Assembly (NCBI GenBank): GCA_046342195.1
Contig: JBKDQE010000013.1
Span: forward strand, 175,463-239,462
Length of the DNA stretch: 64,000 nt
DNA from: CANHBY01 sp046342195
Lineage (GTDB): Bacteria; Pseudomonadota; Gammaproteobacteria; Burkholderiales; Burkholderiaceae_C
Direction of reading: 5' to 3'
The position numbers were made by a program, and so were the translations under genes. The notes under the pieces were generated by a model. It was given only the letters and a program-made list of their open reading frames with translations, ran no database searches and was not told the origin of the DNA. Every line of letters starts with the position of its first letter. Position 1 is the stretch's first letter. Positions 8,132-16,751 of this stretch are shown one piece after another.

Positions 8132-9298
8132 ATGACACTCTTCCAAAACCATGAGGCGCTGAAAGTTCTCCACCTTGAGGACTCAGAACTTGATCACGAA
8201 TTGGTCTGCGCCCACTTGATTCGGGACGGATTGACGGTAGATATCATTCGTGTTGACAACGAATCTGATTTTTTAGGGGTCATTGATGACCCGAAAAGTC
8301 ATATCGACGTTGTCATTTCAGACTACAACTTGCCAGGCTTTTCCGGTTTGCTGGCCTTGGAATTGCTTAAAGCACGCGGCCTTGATCTTCCATTTTTATT
8401 GGTTTCTGGCCAAATCGGGGAAGATACTGCCGTCGAAGCCATGCGCAACGGGGCCAGTGATTACATTCTTAAAAACAATTTGGTACGCCTGGTGCCCGCC
8501 GTGCTTCATGCCTTTGAAGCCTGCGTGACCCGCCGTGCCCGTCGCCGGGCTGACCTTGAACTTCAGGCCTCCAAGCAACGTTTACAAGAGCTTGCGCAGC
8601 ATTTACAAACCAGCATTGAGCTGGAGCGTGCCGCGATTGCCCGGGAAATTCATGACGATGTCGGGGGCGCGCTGACCGCACTGAAGCTGGATTTGGCTTG
8701 GGTATCCCGGCGCATTGATGCCCCTGAAATTTCAACTCGTATGGAAGCCGCCCTTGAAATGGTAACCCATGCCATTGAGGCCAGTCAGCGTATCATGCAC
8801 AACCTCCGTCCGGCAATTTTAGAGCAAGGTTTGGTGGCGGCTTTGCAATGGATGGCCGGGCGCTTTGAGAAGCGTGCCGGCATTCCCTGCATACTGCGGC
8901 TTCCACCAGAAATTTTGAATTTACCCTCAGGAGTTCCGCTGGTGGCTTACCGTACGGCCCAGGAAGCCCTAACAAATATATCAAAACATGCTCATGCAAA
9001 CCGTGTGGAAATTGATCTTTCGTTGGCGGGTGGTGTTTTATCACTGGAGGTCAGTGATAACGGTCGGGGTTTGAATCAACTTGATCTCGGCAAGGTCAGG
9101 TCTTTTGGCATCAGGGGGCTTCAGGAACGGGCCCGAACCGTAGGCGGATGGATCGATATCAGCAGCACCTCCAGCGGAACAACCCTGATTCTGTCGGTTC
9201 CCCTTTCTGATCAAGAAGTTTCAAGTGAGCGTGCCGCAAGCCCCAACACCCCGCAGAAAAAACATTCTTCTGACCCCACAGATTGGGGAGGTCTTTGA
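8132..9298 (+). CDS. Receiver-domain histidine kinase (NarX/HisKA_3 type), soluble
   Basis: This 388-residue protein has an N-terminal response-regulator receiver domain (residues 10-130, phospho-acceptor D64 in ISDYNLPGFSG) and a coiled linker. A HisKA_3 dimerisation/phosphotransfer domain follows with H173 in AIAREIHDDVGGALTALKLD, then an HATPase_c domain (EALTNISKHAHA; DNGRGL). No membrane segment is visible, so the kinase is cytoplasmic and probably takes phosphate or a signal through its own receiver. It overlaps the downstream regulator gene by one nucleotide (TGATG), so the two form a cognate pair. The locus sits between chemotaxis and flagellar genes, but the signal and targets are unknown. 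Confidence 0.9.
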   Translation: MTLFQNHEALKVLHLEDSELDHELVCAHLIRDGLTVDIIRVDNESDFLGVIDDPKSHIDVVISDYNLPGFSGLLALELLKARGLDLPFLLVSGQIGEDTAVEAMRNGASDYILKNNLVRLVPAVLHAFEACVTRRARRRADLELQASKQRLQELAQHLQTSIELERAAIAREIHDDVGGALTALKLDLAWVSRRIDAPEISTRMEAALEMVTHAIEASQRIMHNLRPAILEQGLVAALQWMAGRFEKRAGIPCILRLPPEILNLPSGVPLVAYRTAQEALTNISKHAHANRVEIDLSLAGGVLSLEVSDNGRGLNQLDLGKVRSFGIRGLQERARTVGGWIDISSTSSGTTLILSVPLSDQEVSSERAASPNTPQKKHSSDPTDWGGL

Positions 9299-9933
9299 TG
9301 ATCAAAGTCATTTTGTGTGATGACCATGCACTTATTCGTCGAGGTATTCGAGATACCCTTTCAGACGCCACCGATATTCAAGTGGTTGGCGAAGCGGCCG
9401 ATTATGGTGAGTTACGCTCTTTGTTGCGATCCGCGGTGTGCGATGTTTTGGTTCTCGACATCAGTATGCCCGGGCGCAGCGGCCTGGATGTTTTACATGC
9501 CCTCAAAGAGGAGGGCAGTGCCTTGAGGGTCTTGGTGGTTTCCATGTACCCCGAAGAACAGTATGCTATTCGTGCTTTAAGATCAGGAGCGTTTGGGTAT
9601 GTCAATAAAGGGGGAGACCCGACTTTATTGATTTCAGCGGTGCGCACCGTAGCGCAGGGCCGCAAGTATGTCACCCCTGAAATCGCCCAAATGCTTGTTG
9701 AAAGCCTGACCACACCCAGCTCTCAAGTGGCTCACGATAAACTTTCTGATCGCGAGTTGCAAACCCTGATGATGATTGCATCCGGGAAGCGCCTCTCTGA
9801 CATTGCCGAGGAGCTCACCCTCAGCCCCAAAACTGTGAGTGTCTATCGGGCTCGTGTACTCGAAAAACTCGGCTTGGCAAACAATTCTGAAATGACGGTT
9901 TATGCGATACGGCACGGCTTGGTGGGCAAGTGA
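9298..9933 (+). CDS. NarL/FixJ-family response regulator
   Basis: This 211-residue two-domain regulator has a receiver domain with D8/D9 and phospho-acceptor D54 (VLDISMPGRSG). The C-terminal LuxR-type helix-turn-helix reads LSDRELQTLMMIASGKRLSD and continues to SPKTVSVYRARVLEKLGL. The start at 9298 is set by a strong GGGGAGG 7 nt upstream and by the TGATG overlap with the kinase gene. It is the expected partner of that HisKA_3 kinase. The gene converges on fliR with only 13 nt between the stop codons. Its regulon cannot be told from this window; flagellar control is possible but unproven. Confidence 0.93.
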   Translation: MIKVILCDDHALIRRGIRDTLSDATDIQVVGEAADYGELRSLLRSAVCDVLVLDISMPGRSGLDVLHALKEEGSALRVLVVSMYPEEQYAIRALRSGAFGYVNKGGDPTLLISAVRTVAQGRKYVTPEIAQMLVESLTTPSSQVAHDKLSDRELQTLMMIASGKRLSDIAEELTLSPKTVSVYRARVLEKLGLANNSEMTVYAIRHGLVGK

Positions 9934-9946
9934 GTGCCCCCTGACC

Positions 9947-10717
9947 TCACTGAAAACGAGCCAGCATGTGCTCCAGCATGACTGTAAAAGGCGCTTGCAT
10001 ACTGGGCAGGCTCAAATATAAACCGAACAGGCCCACCCCTACAGTGACAGGGAACCCGATCGAGAAAATCTGCAAACTGCTGGCCACCCGTGAAATGACA
10101 CCTAGAACCACATTGGTAAACAACAACACTGAGGTCAAGGGTAAGGCCATCCAAAGCGCCATTGTAAAAATTTCAGCGCCCCAAAGGTGGGGTTTGAGCT
10201 CGCGTAGAAAGCTGAAGGGTTCAGAGCTCACAGGAAAAATTTCAAAGCTCTTCACGACGGCGCTGATGAGTATCAAGTGGCCATTCATGCTCACGAAAAA
10301 AAAACTGGTGATGGTGCCCAGAAACCGAGCCAGTGAAGTCAATTGACCCCCCATGCCAGGGTCAAAAAAGATCGCGAAGTTTAGCCCCATTTGCGTACCG
10401 ATCAAGTCACCGGCAAGAGCTACGGCGGCAAAAACCAACCGGACAGCAAAGCCTAAACAGACTCCCATCAGAATTTGCTGCAAAAGCACCCATAGCGCCT
10501 CTGATGAATTGAGATTAATCACCGGAATTTCCGGGAGGGACGCCTGAGCCCCAATCGTGATCAGGAAAGCCAAGGCCACTTTGACGCGGGTCGGGATAGA
10601 TCGATGAGACAAAATGGGCATGCTGCTGAACAGGGCCAGCACACGCACAAAGGGCCAAATAAAGGGGGTGATCCACTGCATCACCTGGGCTTCATTGAAG
10701 GTCAGCATCGGGTTCAT
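9947..10717 (-). CDS. fliR: Flagellar export gate protein FliR
   Basis: FliR is an integral membrane component of the flagellar type III export gate together with FliP and FliQ. The 256-residue product is strongly hydrophobic with several membrane segments and the family block FDPGMGGQLTSLARF. I take the ATG at 10717 as start: it overlaps the fliQ stop codon by one base (TGATG), indicating coupled translation. A longer frame from 10786 adds a non-hydrophobic leader unlike the family. It is the last gene of the fliLMNOPQR run. Confidence 0.95.
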   Translation of the reverse strand: MNPMLTFNEAQVMQWITPFIWPFVRVLALFSSMPILSHRSIPTRVKVALAFLITIGAQASLPEIPVINLNSSEALWVLLQQILMGVCLGFAVRLVFAAVALAGDLIGTQMGLNFAIFFDPGMGGQLTSLARFLGTITSFFFVSMNGHLILISAVVKSFEIFPVSSEPFSFLRELKPHLWGAEIFTMALWMALPLTSVLLFTNVVLGVISRVASSLQIFSIGFPVTVGVGLFGLYLSLPSMQAPFTVMLEHMLARFQ

Positions 10718-10986
10718 CAGCCGATCACTTGGGGGATGCTTTGCAGAGTACGTTGAAGATAATCTACGATTGAAGAAATCATCCATGGGCCTATGAAGAC
10801 CAAAACGGCAACTGCCGCCAAAATTTTGGGAACGAAAGACAAGGTCGCTTCATTGATTTGTGTGGCTGCCTGAAAAATGCTGACCACCAGACCCACACAC
10901 AGCACAGTCAAAAGCAGTGGGGCGGAAACCATCAACAAAAGATACAGGCTTTGTTGGGCATAGGTAAAAACCTGTTGTGCATCCAT
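10717..10986 (-). CDS. fliQ: Flagellar export gate protein FliQ
   Basis: This is an 89-residue protein with two hydrophobic hairpin helices, the standard size and layout of FliQ. It begins MDAQQVFTYAQQSLYLLLMV and contains the conserved AATQINEATLSFVPK segment that follows the first membrane helix. FliQ assembles in several copies with FliP and FliR into the core of the export gate in the inner membrane. It lies between fliP (21-nt gap) and fliR (1-nt overlap) on the minus strand. Confidence 0.96.
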   Translation of the reverse strand: MDAQQVFTYAQQSLYLLLMVSAPLLLTVLCVGLVVSIFQAATQINEATLSFVPKILAAVAVLVFIGPWMISSIVDYLQRTLQSIPQVIG

Positions 10987-11007
10987 GGTGAACCCCGCTT
11001 CAAAAAA

Positions 11008-11793
11008 TCAAACCACAAAACTGGCCGCAAGGGAGCCCAAAAGCAGATTCCATCCATCGGCCAGAACAAAAAGCATCAGCTTGAATGGCAGGGCGACGAG
11101 CACAGGGCTGAGCATCATCATGCCCAAGCTCATCAGCACACTGGCGACAATCATGTCAATGATCAGGAAAGGGATGAAAATCAAAAAACCGATCTGGAAG
11201 GCGCTTTTGAGTTCACTGGTGACAAAAGCAGGCACCAGCACTTTGAACGGTACATCAGCCATATTGACCGAGGGGTCAATGCGGGCCATCTTGGCAAACA
11301 GAGACAGGTCAGACTGGCGCGTTTGTTTGAGCATGAAGCTGCGTAAAGGTTTTTCCGCCTCACTCAGGGCTTGCTCAAAATTGACCTGACCCGCTTGATA
11401 AGGCTGATACGCCTGGGCATAAATTTTGTCGAGCGTGGGGCCCATCACAAAAAAAGTCAGGAACAAGCTCAGCCCGATAATGACCTGATTGGGAGGAGCT
11501 GCCTGAGTTCCAATGGCCTGCCTCAGCAAGCTCAATACAATCACAATGCGTGTAAAGCTGGTCATCAAGAGCAACACCGCAGGGATAAAGCTCAATGCAG
11601 TGAAGAACAGCAGCGTTTGAACAGGTACAGAGTAATGCGTGCCTCCGGCCCCCTGAGCCACCACCAAAGGCAAGTTTCCTGATTGAGCCAGGCTGCTCAG
11701 GGGCCACAAGGCCATGGCCAGACCGGCGCAAGCCATGCGAAGAACCCGATCGGGTCTTTGGGGTTGCCATTTCACTGAACGGTTTTCAGCCAT
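11008..11793 (-). CDS. fliP: Flagellar export gate protein FliP
   Basis: This 261-residue protein starts with a hydrophobic signal-like segment ending near SSLAQS, as is usual for FliP. Conserved blocks include LTSFTRIVIVLSLLRQAIGT and TLDKIYAQAYQPY. Four membrane segments are predicted by eye. FliP forms the pentameric base of the export gate. The start overlaps the end of fliO by 8 nt, suggesting translational coupling. Confidence 0.97.
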   Translation of the reverse strand: MAENRSVKWQPQRPDRVLRMACAGLAMALWPLSSLAQSGNLPLVVAQGAGGTHYSVPVQTLLFFTALSFIPAVLLLMTSFTRIVIVLSLLRQAIGTQAAPPNQVIIGLSLFLTFFVMGPTLDKIYAQAYQPYQAGQVNFEQALSEAEKPLRSFMLKQTRQSDLSLFAKMARIDPSVNMADVPFKVLVPAFVTSELKSAFQIGFLIFIPFLIIDMIVASVLMSLGMMMLSPVLVALPFKLMLFVLADGWNLLLGSLAASFVV

Positions 11794-12148
11794 GCCGCTT
11801 GACTCTCGATTGCAACCGAGAGAAGAGTTGCTGGAATGCCTCGAGGGGCGGCGACTCTGCCTCTGACTGGCCCGCGCTACCCACAGAAATTTCGTGTAGC
11901 GTCGTCATAGACTGCGATGTGATGCCCACGATCAGCCAGCGCCTGTCGGGGCCTTTGCCCACTTCCAGGGTGATGATTTTTTGCCCTGGGCCGAGCGTCA
12001 TCGAATTCAGAATTCGCATTGGTGCCCCCTCTGCCATCCCCCCCAAAGATCGGCTCAGAGGGCTGCGTTTGAGCAGGTAAAGCACCAAGGGAATCATCAA
12101 TACAATGATCATGAAGCCCACATAAAAACCTGTGCCTAATGTTTCCAT
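11786..12148 (-). CDS. fliO: Flagellar protein FliO
   Basis: This 120-residue protein has one N-terminal membrane helix (GFYVGFMIIVLMIPLVLYLL) and a basic cytoplasmic domain containing LGPGQKIITLEVG, a common FliO/FliZ motif. FliO helps assemble the FliP ring. The ATG at 12148 lies 2 nt after the fliN stop codon; a TTG two codons earlier could also be used. Sequence conservation in this family is low, so the assignment leans partly on its place between fliN and fliP. Confidence 0.9.
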   Translation of the reverse strand: METLGTGFYVGFMIIVLMIPLVLYLLKRSPLSRSLGGMAEGAPMRILNSMTLGPGQKIITLEVGKGPDRRWLIVGITSQSMTTLHEISVGSAGQSEAESPPLEAFQQLFSRLQSRVKRHG

Positions 12149-12150
12149 GA

Positions 12151-12612
12151 TCAAGCCAGCCTGCTCAGTCGACGCATACGTTCGGAAGGGGTGACAATGT
12201 CCGTCAGCCGGATGCCGAACTTGTCATTCACCACCACCACTTCACCCTGGGCAATCAGGTAGCCATTGACCAAAACATCCATCGGTTCTCCGGCCATGGT
12301 TTCAAGCTCAACCACCGAACCTTGAGCCAGTTGCAAAATGTGCTTGATCGGAATTCGTGTGCGCCCCAGCTCAACAGTGAGTTGCACCGGGATGTCCAGG
12401 ATCATATTGATGTCATTGTTCTGCCCTATGCCGCCGGGGGAATCATTGAAATTCGTAAATTCAGCAGGAGCGACTTGATCAGGGGAAATTTGAACATCAG
12501 TGGGCATACCGCCACTCGACGAGCTCGAAGCACCCGCCTCAGCCAATGCGGCTGCCCATTCAGCCGCCATATCATCTTGTTCTGAGACTGGGTTTTGAGG
12601 GGTGTCAGACAT
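12151..12612 (-). CDS. fliN: Flagellar motor switch protein FliN
   Basis: The 153-residue product has a flexible acidic N-terminal region (about 70 residues) followed by a SpoA/C-ring domain: DIPVQLTVELGRTRIPIKHI, then VVNDKFGIRLTDIVTPSERM. FliN forms the lower part of the cytoplasmic C-ring and, with FliM, is where phosphorylated CheY acts. The length is slightly above the usual 100-140 residues because of the N-terminal extension. The gene overlaps fliM by 8 nt. Confidence 0.96.
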   Translation of the reverse strand: MSDTPQNPVSEQDDMAAEWAAALAEAGASSSSSGGMPTDVQISPDQVAPAEFTNFNDSPGGIGQNNDINMILDIPVQLTVELGRTRIPIKHILQLAQGSVVELETMAGEPMDVLVNGYLIAQGEVVVVNDKFGIRLTDIVTPSERMRRLSRLA

Positions 12613-13606
12613 GACTTTCTCCGAGCCAGCCTGAGTTCGAGCTGGACAATAATTGATCCACCTTCAGTGCATAGTGGCCATTTGAGGTGCCATAGTGACA
12701 CTCCAGCACTGGAACACCTGAAACTTTGGCCACAATCGAGGGCTTGAGATCAAGTTCGATGAAATCTCCTGCCTTGAAAGCAAGCAATTGCTCCACGGTG
12801 GCAGGCGCGTGCGCAAGCTCTGCGATCAGGTCAACATGCGCGGCTTGAATTTGCTGCTTGAGCAGGTTGACCCAGCGTCGATCTGGTTCGTTGCTGTCAC
12901 CTTGTATGGTTGAGTAAAGTACATCCCGAATGGGCTCCAGGGTGGCGTAAGGGATGCAAAAATGAATGGTGCCGGTGGTTTCACCAACCTCCAGGGTGAA
13001 AGAAGTCGCTACAACAATTTCGCTGGGTGTGGCAATATTCGCAAACTGAGGTTGCATCTCAGAGCGTTGATACTCAAGCTCCAGCGGGTAAATGCCTTGC
13101 CAAGCCTTTTTATACTCGGCTGAAATCACATCAACCAAGCGTGTGATGATGCGCTGCTCGGTGGGTGAAAAATCACGGCCCTCGATACGAGTATGAAATT
13201 TCCCTGACCCTCCAAAGAGGGCATCAATCACGGCAAAAACCAGGGTCGGGTCGCACACGATCAAGCCACTTCCACGCAAGGGGCGAACACTCACTAAGTT
13301 GAGGTTCGTCGGAACCACGATTTCACGCAAAAAAGCACTGTATTTAAGTACCTTGATGCCGCCGATTGAAATTTCCGGACTCTTCCGAATGAAATTAAAC
13401 AGACCAATTCGAATATTACGGGCAAAGCGTTCGTTGATGATTTCCATCGTCGGCATACGCCCACGAACAATCCGCTCTTGGCTGGCGATGTTGTAATCTC
13501 GAATGCCGCCTTCTTGAACTTCTTTTTCTTCAAGTTTTTGGCTTTCGCCAGTAATGCCCTGTAAAAGGGCATCGACTTCATCCTGGGAGAGAATTTGCTG
13601 ATTCAT
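12605..13606 (-). CDS. fliM: Flagellar motor switch protein FliM
   Basis: This is a 333-residue switch protein. The N-terminus MNQQILSQDEVDALLQGITG contains the CheY-binding peptide (LSQDEVDALL). The middle domain includes RNIRIGLFNFIRKSPEI, and a C-terminal SpoA domain contacts FliN. All expected regions are present at normal length. FliM links CheY-P binding to rotor reversal. Its gene lies 42 nt downstream of fliL and overlaps fliN. Confidence 0.98.
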   Translation of the reverse strand: MNQQILSQDEVDALLQGITGESQKLEEKEVQEGGIRDYNIASQERIVRGRMPTMEIINERFARNIRIGLFNFIRKSPEISIGGIKVLKYSAFLREIVVPTNLNLVSVRPLRGSGLIVCDPTLVFAVIDALFGGSGKFHTRIEGRDFSPTEQRIITRLVDVISAEYKKAWQGIYPLELEYQRSEMQPQFANIATPSEIVVATSFTLEVGETTGTIHFCIPYATLEPIRDVLYSTIQGDSNEPDRRWVNLLKQQIQAAHVDLIAELAHAPATVEQLLAFKAGDFIELDLKPSIVAKVSGVPVLECHYGTSNGHYALKVDQLLSSSNSGWLGESHV

Positions 13607-13648
13607 GACAACTCACTGCTTAGAGGTCATTCGGTGGATTGTGCGCAA

Positions 13649-14257
13649 TTACTGAATAATGAAATTTGAAAAATACACTTTCAAAATGGGGTCTTTGGGC
13701 CGGTTTTTGTCTTTTCCTGCATTTTGATATTCCCGCATAGGTCGATTTGCTTCTTTTAAAATTTCTTCGGCCAAGGCTTCCTTGCCACTTTTTTCCAGAA
13801 GCTCCTCGGCAGTTTTGTGAGCCAGCACCATGAAAATGTTGTTTCTGATGATGGGCATGTAAAGTTTCAACTCATCTGCACTTTTGCCATCAATCACTTG
13901 CAGGCTGATTGAAACTTGGGCATAGCGATCTGAATTTTTATCAGCCAAGTTCACTGAAAAAGGATCAATCACAACAAATACTGGAGGGCCACTGTGAATC
14001 GATGCAGTTTTCTTTTTGGCTTCTTGTTCTTGATGGAGCGAATCTTCTCCATCGTCATGCCCTTCATCGTTTGCCGCCGCAGCTTCAGCAGCCTTTTTCT
14101 TCATCATGAAAACGGCAAATCCGCCGGCTCCGGCGCCCAAGAACAAAAGCACCAAAATCAGGATGATGAACAACTTGAGCTTGCTTTTTTTGGGTGGCTT
14201 GGCCTCTGCTGCTGGCACTTCGGCTGCCCCAGATTTTGCGGGTTTCGCTGTTGCCAT
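13649..14257 (-). CDS. fliL: Flagellar basal body-associated protein FliL
   Basis: This 202-residue protein has a short basic cytoplasmic N-terminus, one membrane helix (FIILILVLLFLGAGAGGFAV, about residues 30-50), an acidic/Lys linker (about residues 55-90), and a periplasmic FliL domain containing FVVIDPFSVNLADKNSDRYA. FliL surrounds stator units and influences motor torque. It is the first gene of the fliLMNOPQR run. I looked for a sigma-28 or sigma-54 promoter in the 270 nt upstream and saw no convincing match. Confidence 0.95.
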   Translation of the reverse strand: MATAKPAKSGAAEVPAAEAKPPKKSKLKLFIILILVLLFLGAGAGGFAVFMMKKKAAEAAAANDEGHDDGEDSLHQEQEAKKKTASIHSGPPVFVVIDPFSVNLADKNSDRYAQVSISLQVIDGKSADELKLYMPIIRNNIFMVLAHKTAEELLEKSGKEALAEEILKEANRPMREYQNAGKDKNRPKDPILKVYFSNFIIQ

Positions 14258-14393
14258 GTTTATTCCTCAGTCTTGTGAAGACCCCCGGGCGCTGGTAAAA
14301 GCGTTCGTTTGAGGAAATTTTCGATCTTGAAGGCGTGATCAAATGCGAGGATAAGACAGGCTTTTGGGCTGTACTCCCGCATGTTGTCGGAAA

Positions 14394-14528
14394 TTAAGAT
14401 GGTGACCTTGCCCCGATTTCCGGTCGTTGTGAGCCCGAGATTGACGCAGCTTTTTTACGCTGTGCCATGAACCAGCGTGGTTCAAATGACATCGGGCTGA
14501 TGTCGCTCAGTGAAGAATGTCGGCTGCT
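14394..14528 (-). pseudogene. IS3-family transposase 3' remnant (OrfB C-terminus)
   Basis: In one minus-strand frame the DNA just past the fdx stop codon encodes SRHSSLSDISPMSFEPRWF, then MAQRKKAAS and a short tail to a TAA near 14394. This resembles the extreme C-terminus of IS3-family OrfB transposases (typical form RRHSSLGDISPMEFE-RW). Nothing of the catalytic DDE core remains. The similarity begins right at the fdx stop codon, so an insertion and deletion have placed it there. The remaining sequence up to fliL (14258-14393) shows no gene. Confidence 0.6.
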
Positions 14529-14866
14529 CAGTGGTTTTCGCGGGCGTGGTTCACAGAATACTTGGGAATTTCGACTGTAAGATCCGTTTGAGCCACAATG
14601 GCTTGGCACGACAAGCGAGAATCAGCTTCCAGCCCCCAGGCACGGTCGAGCAGGTCATCTTCCATGTCATCCGGGGGATTGAGGCTCTGAAACCCTTCTC
14701 TCACCAGAACATGGCAGGTGGTACAGGCGGCGCTCATTTCGCAGGCATGCTCAATGGGGATATTGTTTTCGAGCAGAGCTTCGCAAATAGAGGTTCCGGA
14801 AATGACTTGAAAGGCCGCTCCTGCAGGGCAGAACTCCGGATGGGGTAGAACTTTGATAATAGGCAT
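14528..14866 (-). CDS. fdx: ISC-type [2Fe-2S] ferredoxin
   Basis: This 112-residue ferredoxin has the cluster ligands C42, C48, C51 (HACEMSAACTTCHV) and C87 (RLSCQA), the adrenodoxin-like C-x5-C-x2-C-x35-C pattern of the ISC operon ferredoxin. In this system it donates electrons during cluster assembly on IscU. It ends EIPKYSVNHARENH and appears intact despite the IS3 remnant immediately after its stop codon. It lies 10 nt downstream of hscA. Confidence 0.97.
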   Translation of the reverse strand: MPIIKVLPHPEFCPAGAAFQVISGTSICEALLENNIPIEHACEMSAACTTCHVLVREGFQSLNPPDDMEDDLLDRAWGLEADSRLSCQAIVAQTDLTVEIPKYSVNHARENH

Positions 14867-14876
14867 GAAATAGGGC

Positions 14877-16733
14877 TCAGATGTCTTCTACCCGGCGGCC
14901 TGTCAAGGCCTGCTGGATGCTTCGGTTCATGCGTTCAGCAGCGAAAGCCTCAGTGCCATGGGCCAGCGCTTCAATGGCTTTGATGATGGCTTGGGCGTCT
15001 TGACCCTCATGATGCACCTCCAGATTGCGCAAAAGGCTTTCAATGATACGGCGCTGCTTCTCATTGAGGATATCACCATCGGCTTGAAGGGCTGATCGTG
15101 TGGCCAGCAACATACGCTCGGCATCGACACGAGACTCTCGCAGAGTACGCTCTTGCAAGTCGTTGTCGGCGCTTGCAAAGCCTTCGCGCAGCATTCGAGC
15201 CACATCATCATCAGTGAGTCCGTAACTGGGTTTGACATTGATCATTGCTTCAACCCCAGAGTTTTCTTCGCGTGCAGACACACTTAATAAGCCATCGGCG
15301 TCCACTTGAAACGTGACCCGAATACGGGCAGCACCAGCAACCATGGGCGGAATTCCGCGAAGCTCGAAGCGCGCCAAGGAACGACATTCAGACACGACAT
15401 CTCGTTCGCCCTGTACCACATGAAGGGCAAGCGCTGTCTGACCATCCTGGAAGGTCGTGAAATTTTGGGCACGGGCGCTTGGAATGGGGCTGTGACGCGG
15501 GATGATGGGCTCCACCAGGCCACCCATGGTTTCCAGGCCCAGTGTCAAGGGAATCACATCCAGCAGCAACATATCATGGGCCGAAACATGGCCCGCCAAG
15601 GCATGTGCCTGACGCGCCGCACCCAGCGCAACCACCTCGTCCGGGTTCAAATTGGTCAAGGGTTGTTGGGCAAAGTAAGCCTCTACAGCCCTTGGAACCA
15701 TTGGCATGCGGGTGGCTCCGCCCACCAGCACAACGCCCTGCACATCAGCCACACTGATTCGCGCATCGTCCAGCACCTGACGCACGGCGTACATCGTACG
15801 ATGAAGCAGAACCTGACTCAATTCCTCAAACTGCATACGCGACACCCGAACCGACAAATCACCGGCATGAAGGGGGCAAGCCAGAATGGCGTGTTCGTGC
15901 AAAGAGAGTTTTTCTTTGGCTTGGCGGGCTGCCATCAAAACAGTGCGTTGATCTTCGGGAGTTTGGGCCAGCAAGCCCGATTGCCGGAGGGCCCACTGGG
16001 CTAACAGACGGTCAAAATCATCGCCCCCGAGGGCTGAGTCACCCCCCGTGGCAATGACTTCAAAAACACCCTGACTGAGTCGTAACAGCGAGACATCAAA
16101 GGTTCCACCACCGAGGTCGTAAATCATATACAAGCCCTCAATGCCATGTTCGAGCCCATAGGCAATGGCGGCGGCGGTTGGCTCGTTCATCAGGCGAAGC
16201 ACGTTCAAACCAGCCATTTGAGCGGCATCTTTGGTGGCTTGCCTTTGAGCTTCATCGAAGTAGGCCGGAACGGTAATGACCGCCCCGAAAATATCATCGT
16301 TGAAGGTATCTTCAGCACGCTGGCGCAACATGGCCAAAATTTCTGCGGACACTTCAACGGGAGATTTCCAGCCTTGCACGGTCTGAATTTGCAGCATACC
16401 GGCTGAATCACTGAACTGATAGGGCAATTGATCACGATGGGAAACATCTGCCGCGCCCCTGCCCATAAACCTCTTCACCGACATGAGGGTATTTTGTGGG
16501 TCGATCGACGCATGGGCCAGCGCCTCAGAACCAATCTGCCGACGCCCTTCCGGCAAGTAACGTACCACCGATGGAACGATAGCACAGCCCGCTTCATCAG
16601 GCAGGCACTCAGCCAGGCCATGACGAACCGCTGCCACCAAAGAATGGGTGGTTCCGAGATCAATCCCGATGGCAATACGCCTTTGATGTGGATCGGCCCC
16701 GCCCCCAGGCTCAGAAATTTGTAACAAAGCCAT
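14877..16733 (-). CDS. hscA: Fe-S cluster assembly Hsp70 chaperone HscA
   Basis: This is a 618-residue Hsp70-type chaperone specialised for IscU. The nucleotide-binding domain shows GIDLGTTHSLVA near the start, VPAYFDEAQRQATKDAA and YDLGGGTFDVSLL. The substrate-binding domain and helical lid fill the remaining C-terminal third. HscA recognises the LPPVK loop of IscU, which is present here in iscU. The ATG at 16733 is preferred over a TTG one codon earlier. It follows hscB by 18 nt within the isc operon. Confidence 0.97.
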   Translation of the reverse strand: MALLQISEPGGGADPHQRRIAIGIDLGTTHSLVAAVRHGLAECLPDEAGCAIVPSVVRYLPEGRRQIGSEALAHASIDPQNTLMSVKRFMGRGAADVSHRDQLPYQFSDSAGMLQIQTVQGWKSPVEVSAEILAMLRQRAEDTFNDDIFGAVITVPAYFDEAQRQATKDAAQMAGLNVLRLMNEPTAAAIAYGLEHGIEGLYMIYDLGGGTFDVSLLRLSQGVFEVIATGGDSALGGDDFDRLLAQWALRQSGLLAQTPEDQRTVLMAARQAKEKLSLHEHAILACPLHAGDLSVRVSRMQFEELSQVLLHRTMYAVRQVLDDARISVADVQGVVLVGGATRMPMVPRAVEAYFAQQPLTNLNPDEVVALGAARQAHALAGHVSAHDMLLLDVIPLTLGLETMGGLVEPIIPRHSPIPSARAQNFTTFQDGQTALALHVVQGERDVVSECRSLARFELRGIPPMVAGAARIRVTFQVDADGLLSVSAREENSGVEAMINVKPSYGLTDDDVARMLREGFASADNDLQERTLRESRVDAERMLLATRSALQADGDILNEKQRRIIESLLRNLEVHHEGQDAQAIIKAIEALAHGTEAFAAERMNRSIQQALTGRRVEDI

Positions 16734-16751
16734 CAAAATTCATCCTTTGAC

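Noticed and set aside
7701..8173. Overlapping minus-strand frames between the cheZ-like gene and the histidine kinase
   Set aside because: They have no family-like sequence, overlap the sigma-28 promoter, and run into the 5' end of the kinase gene.
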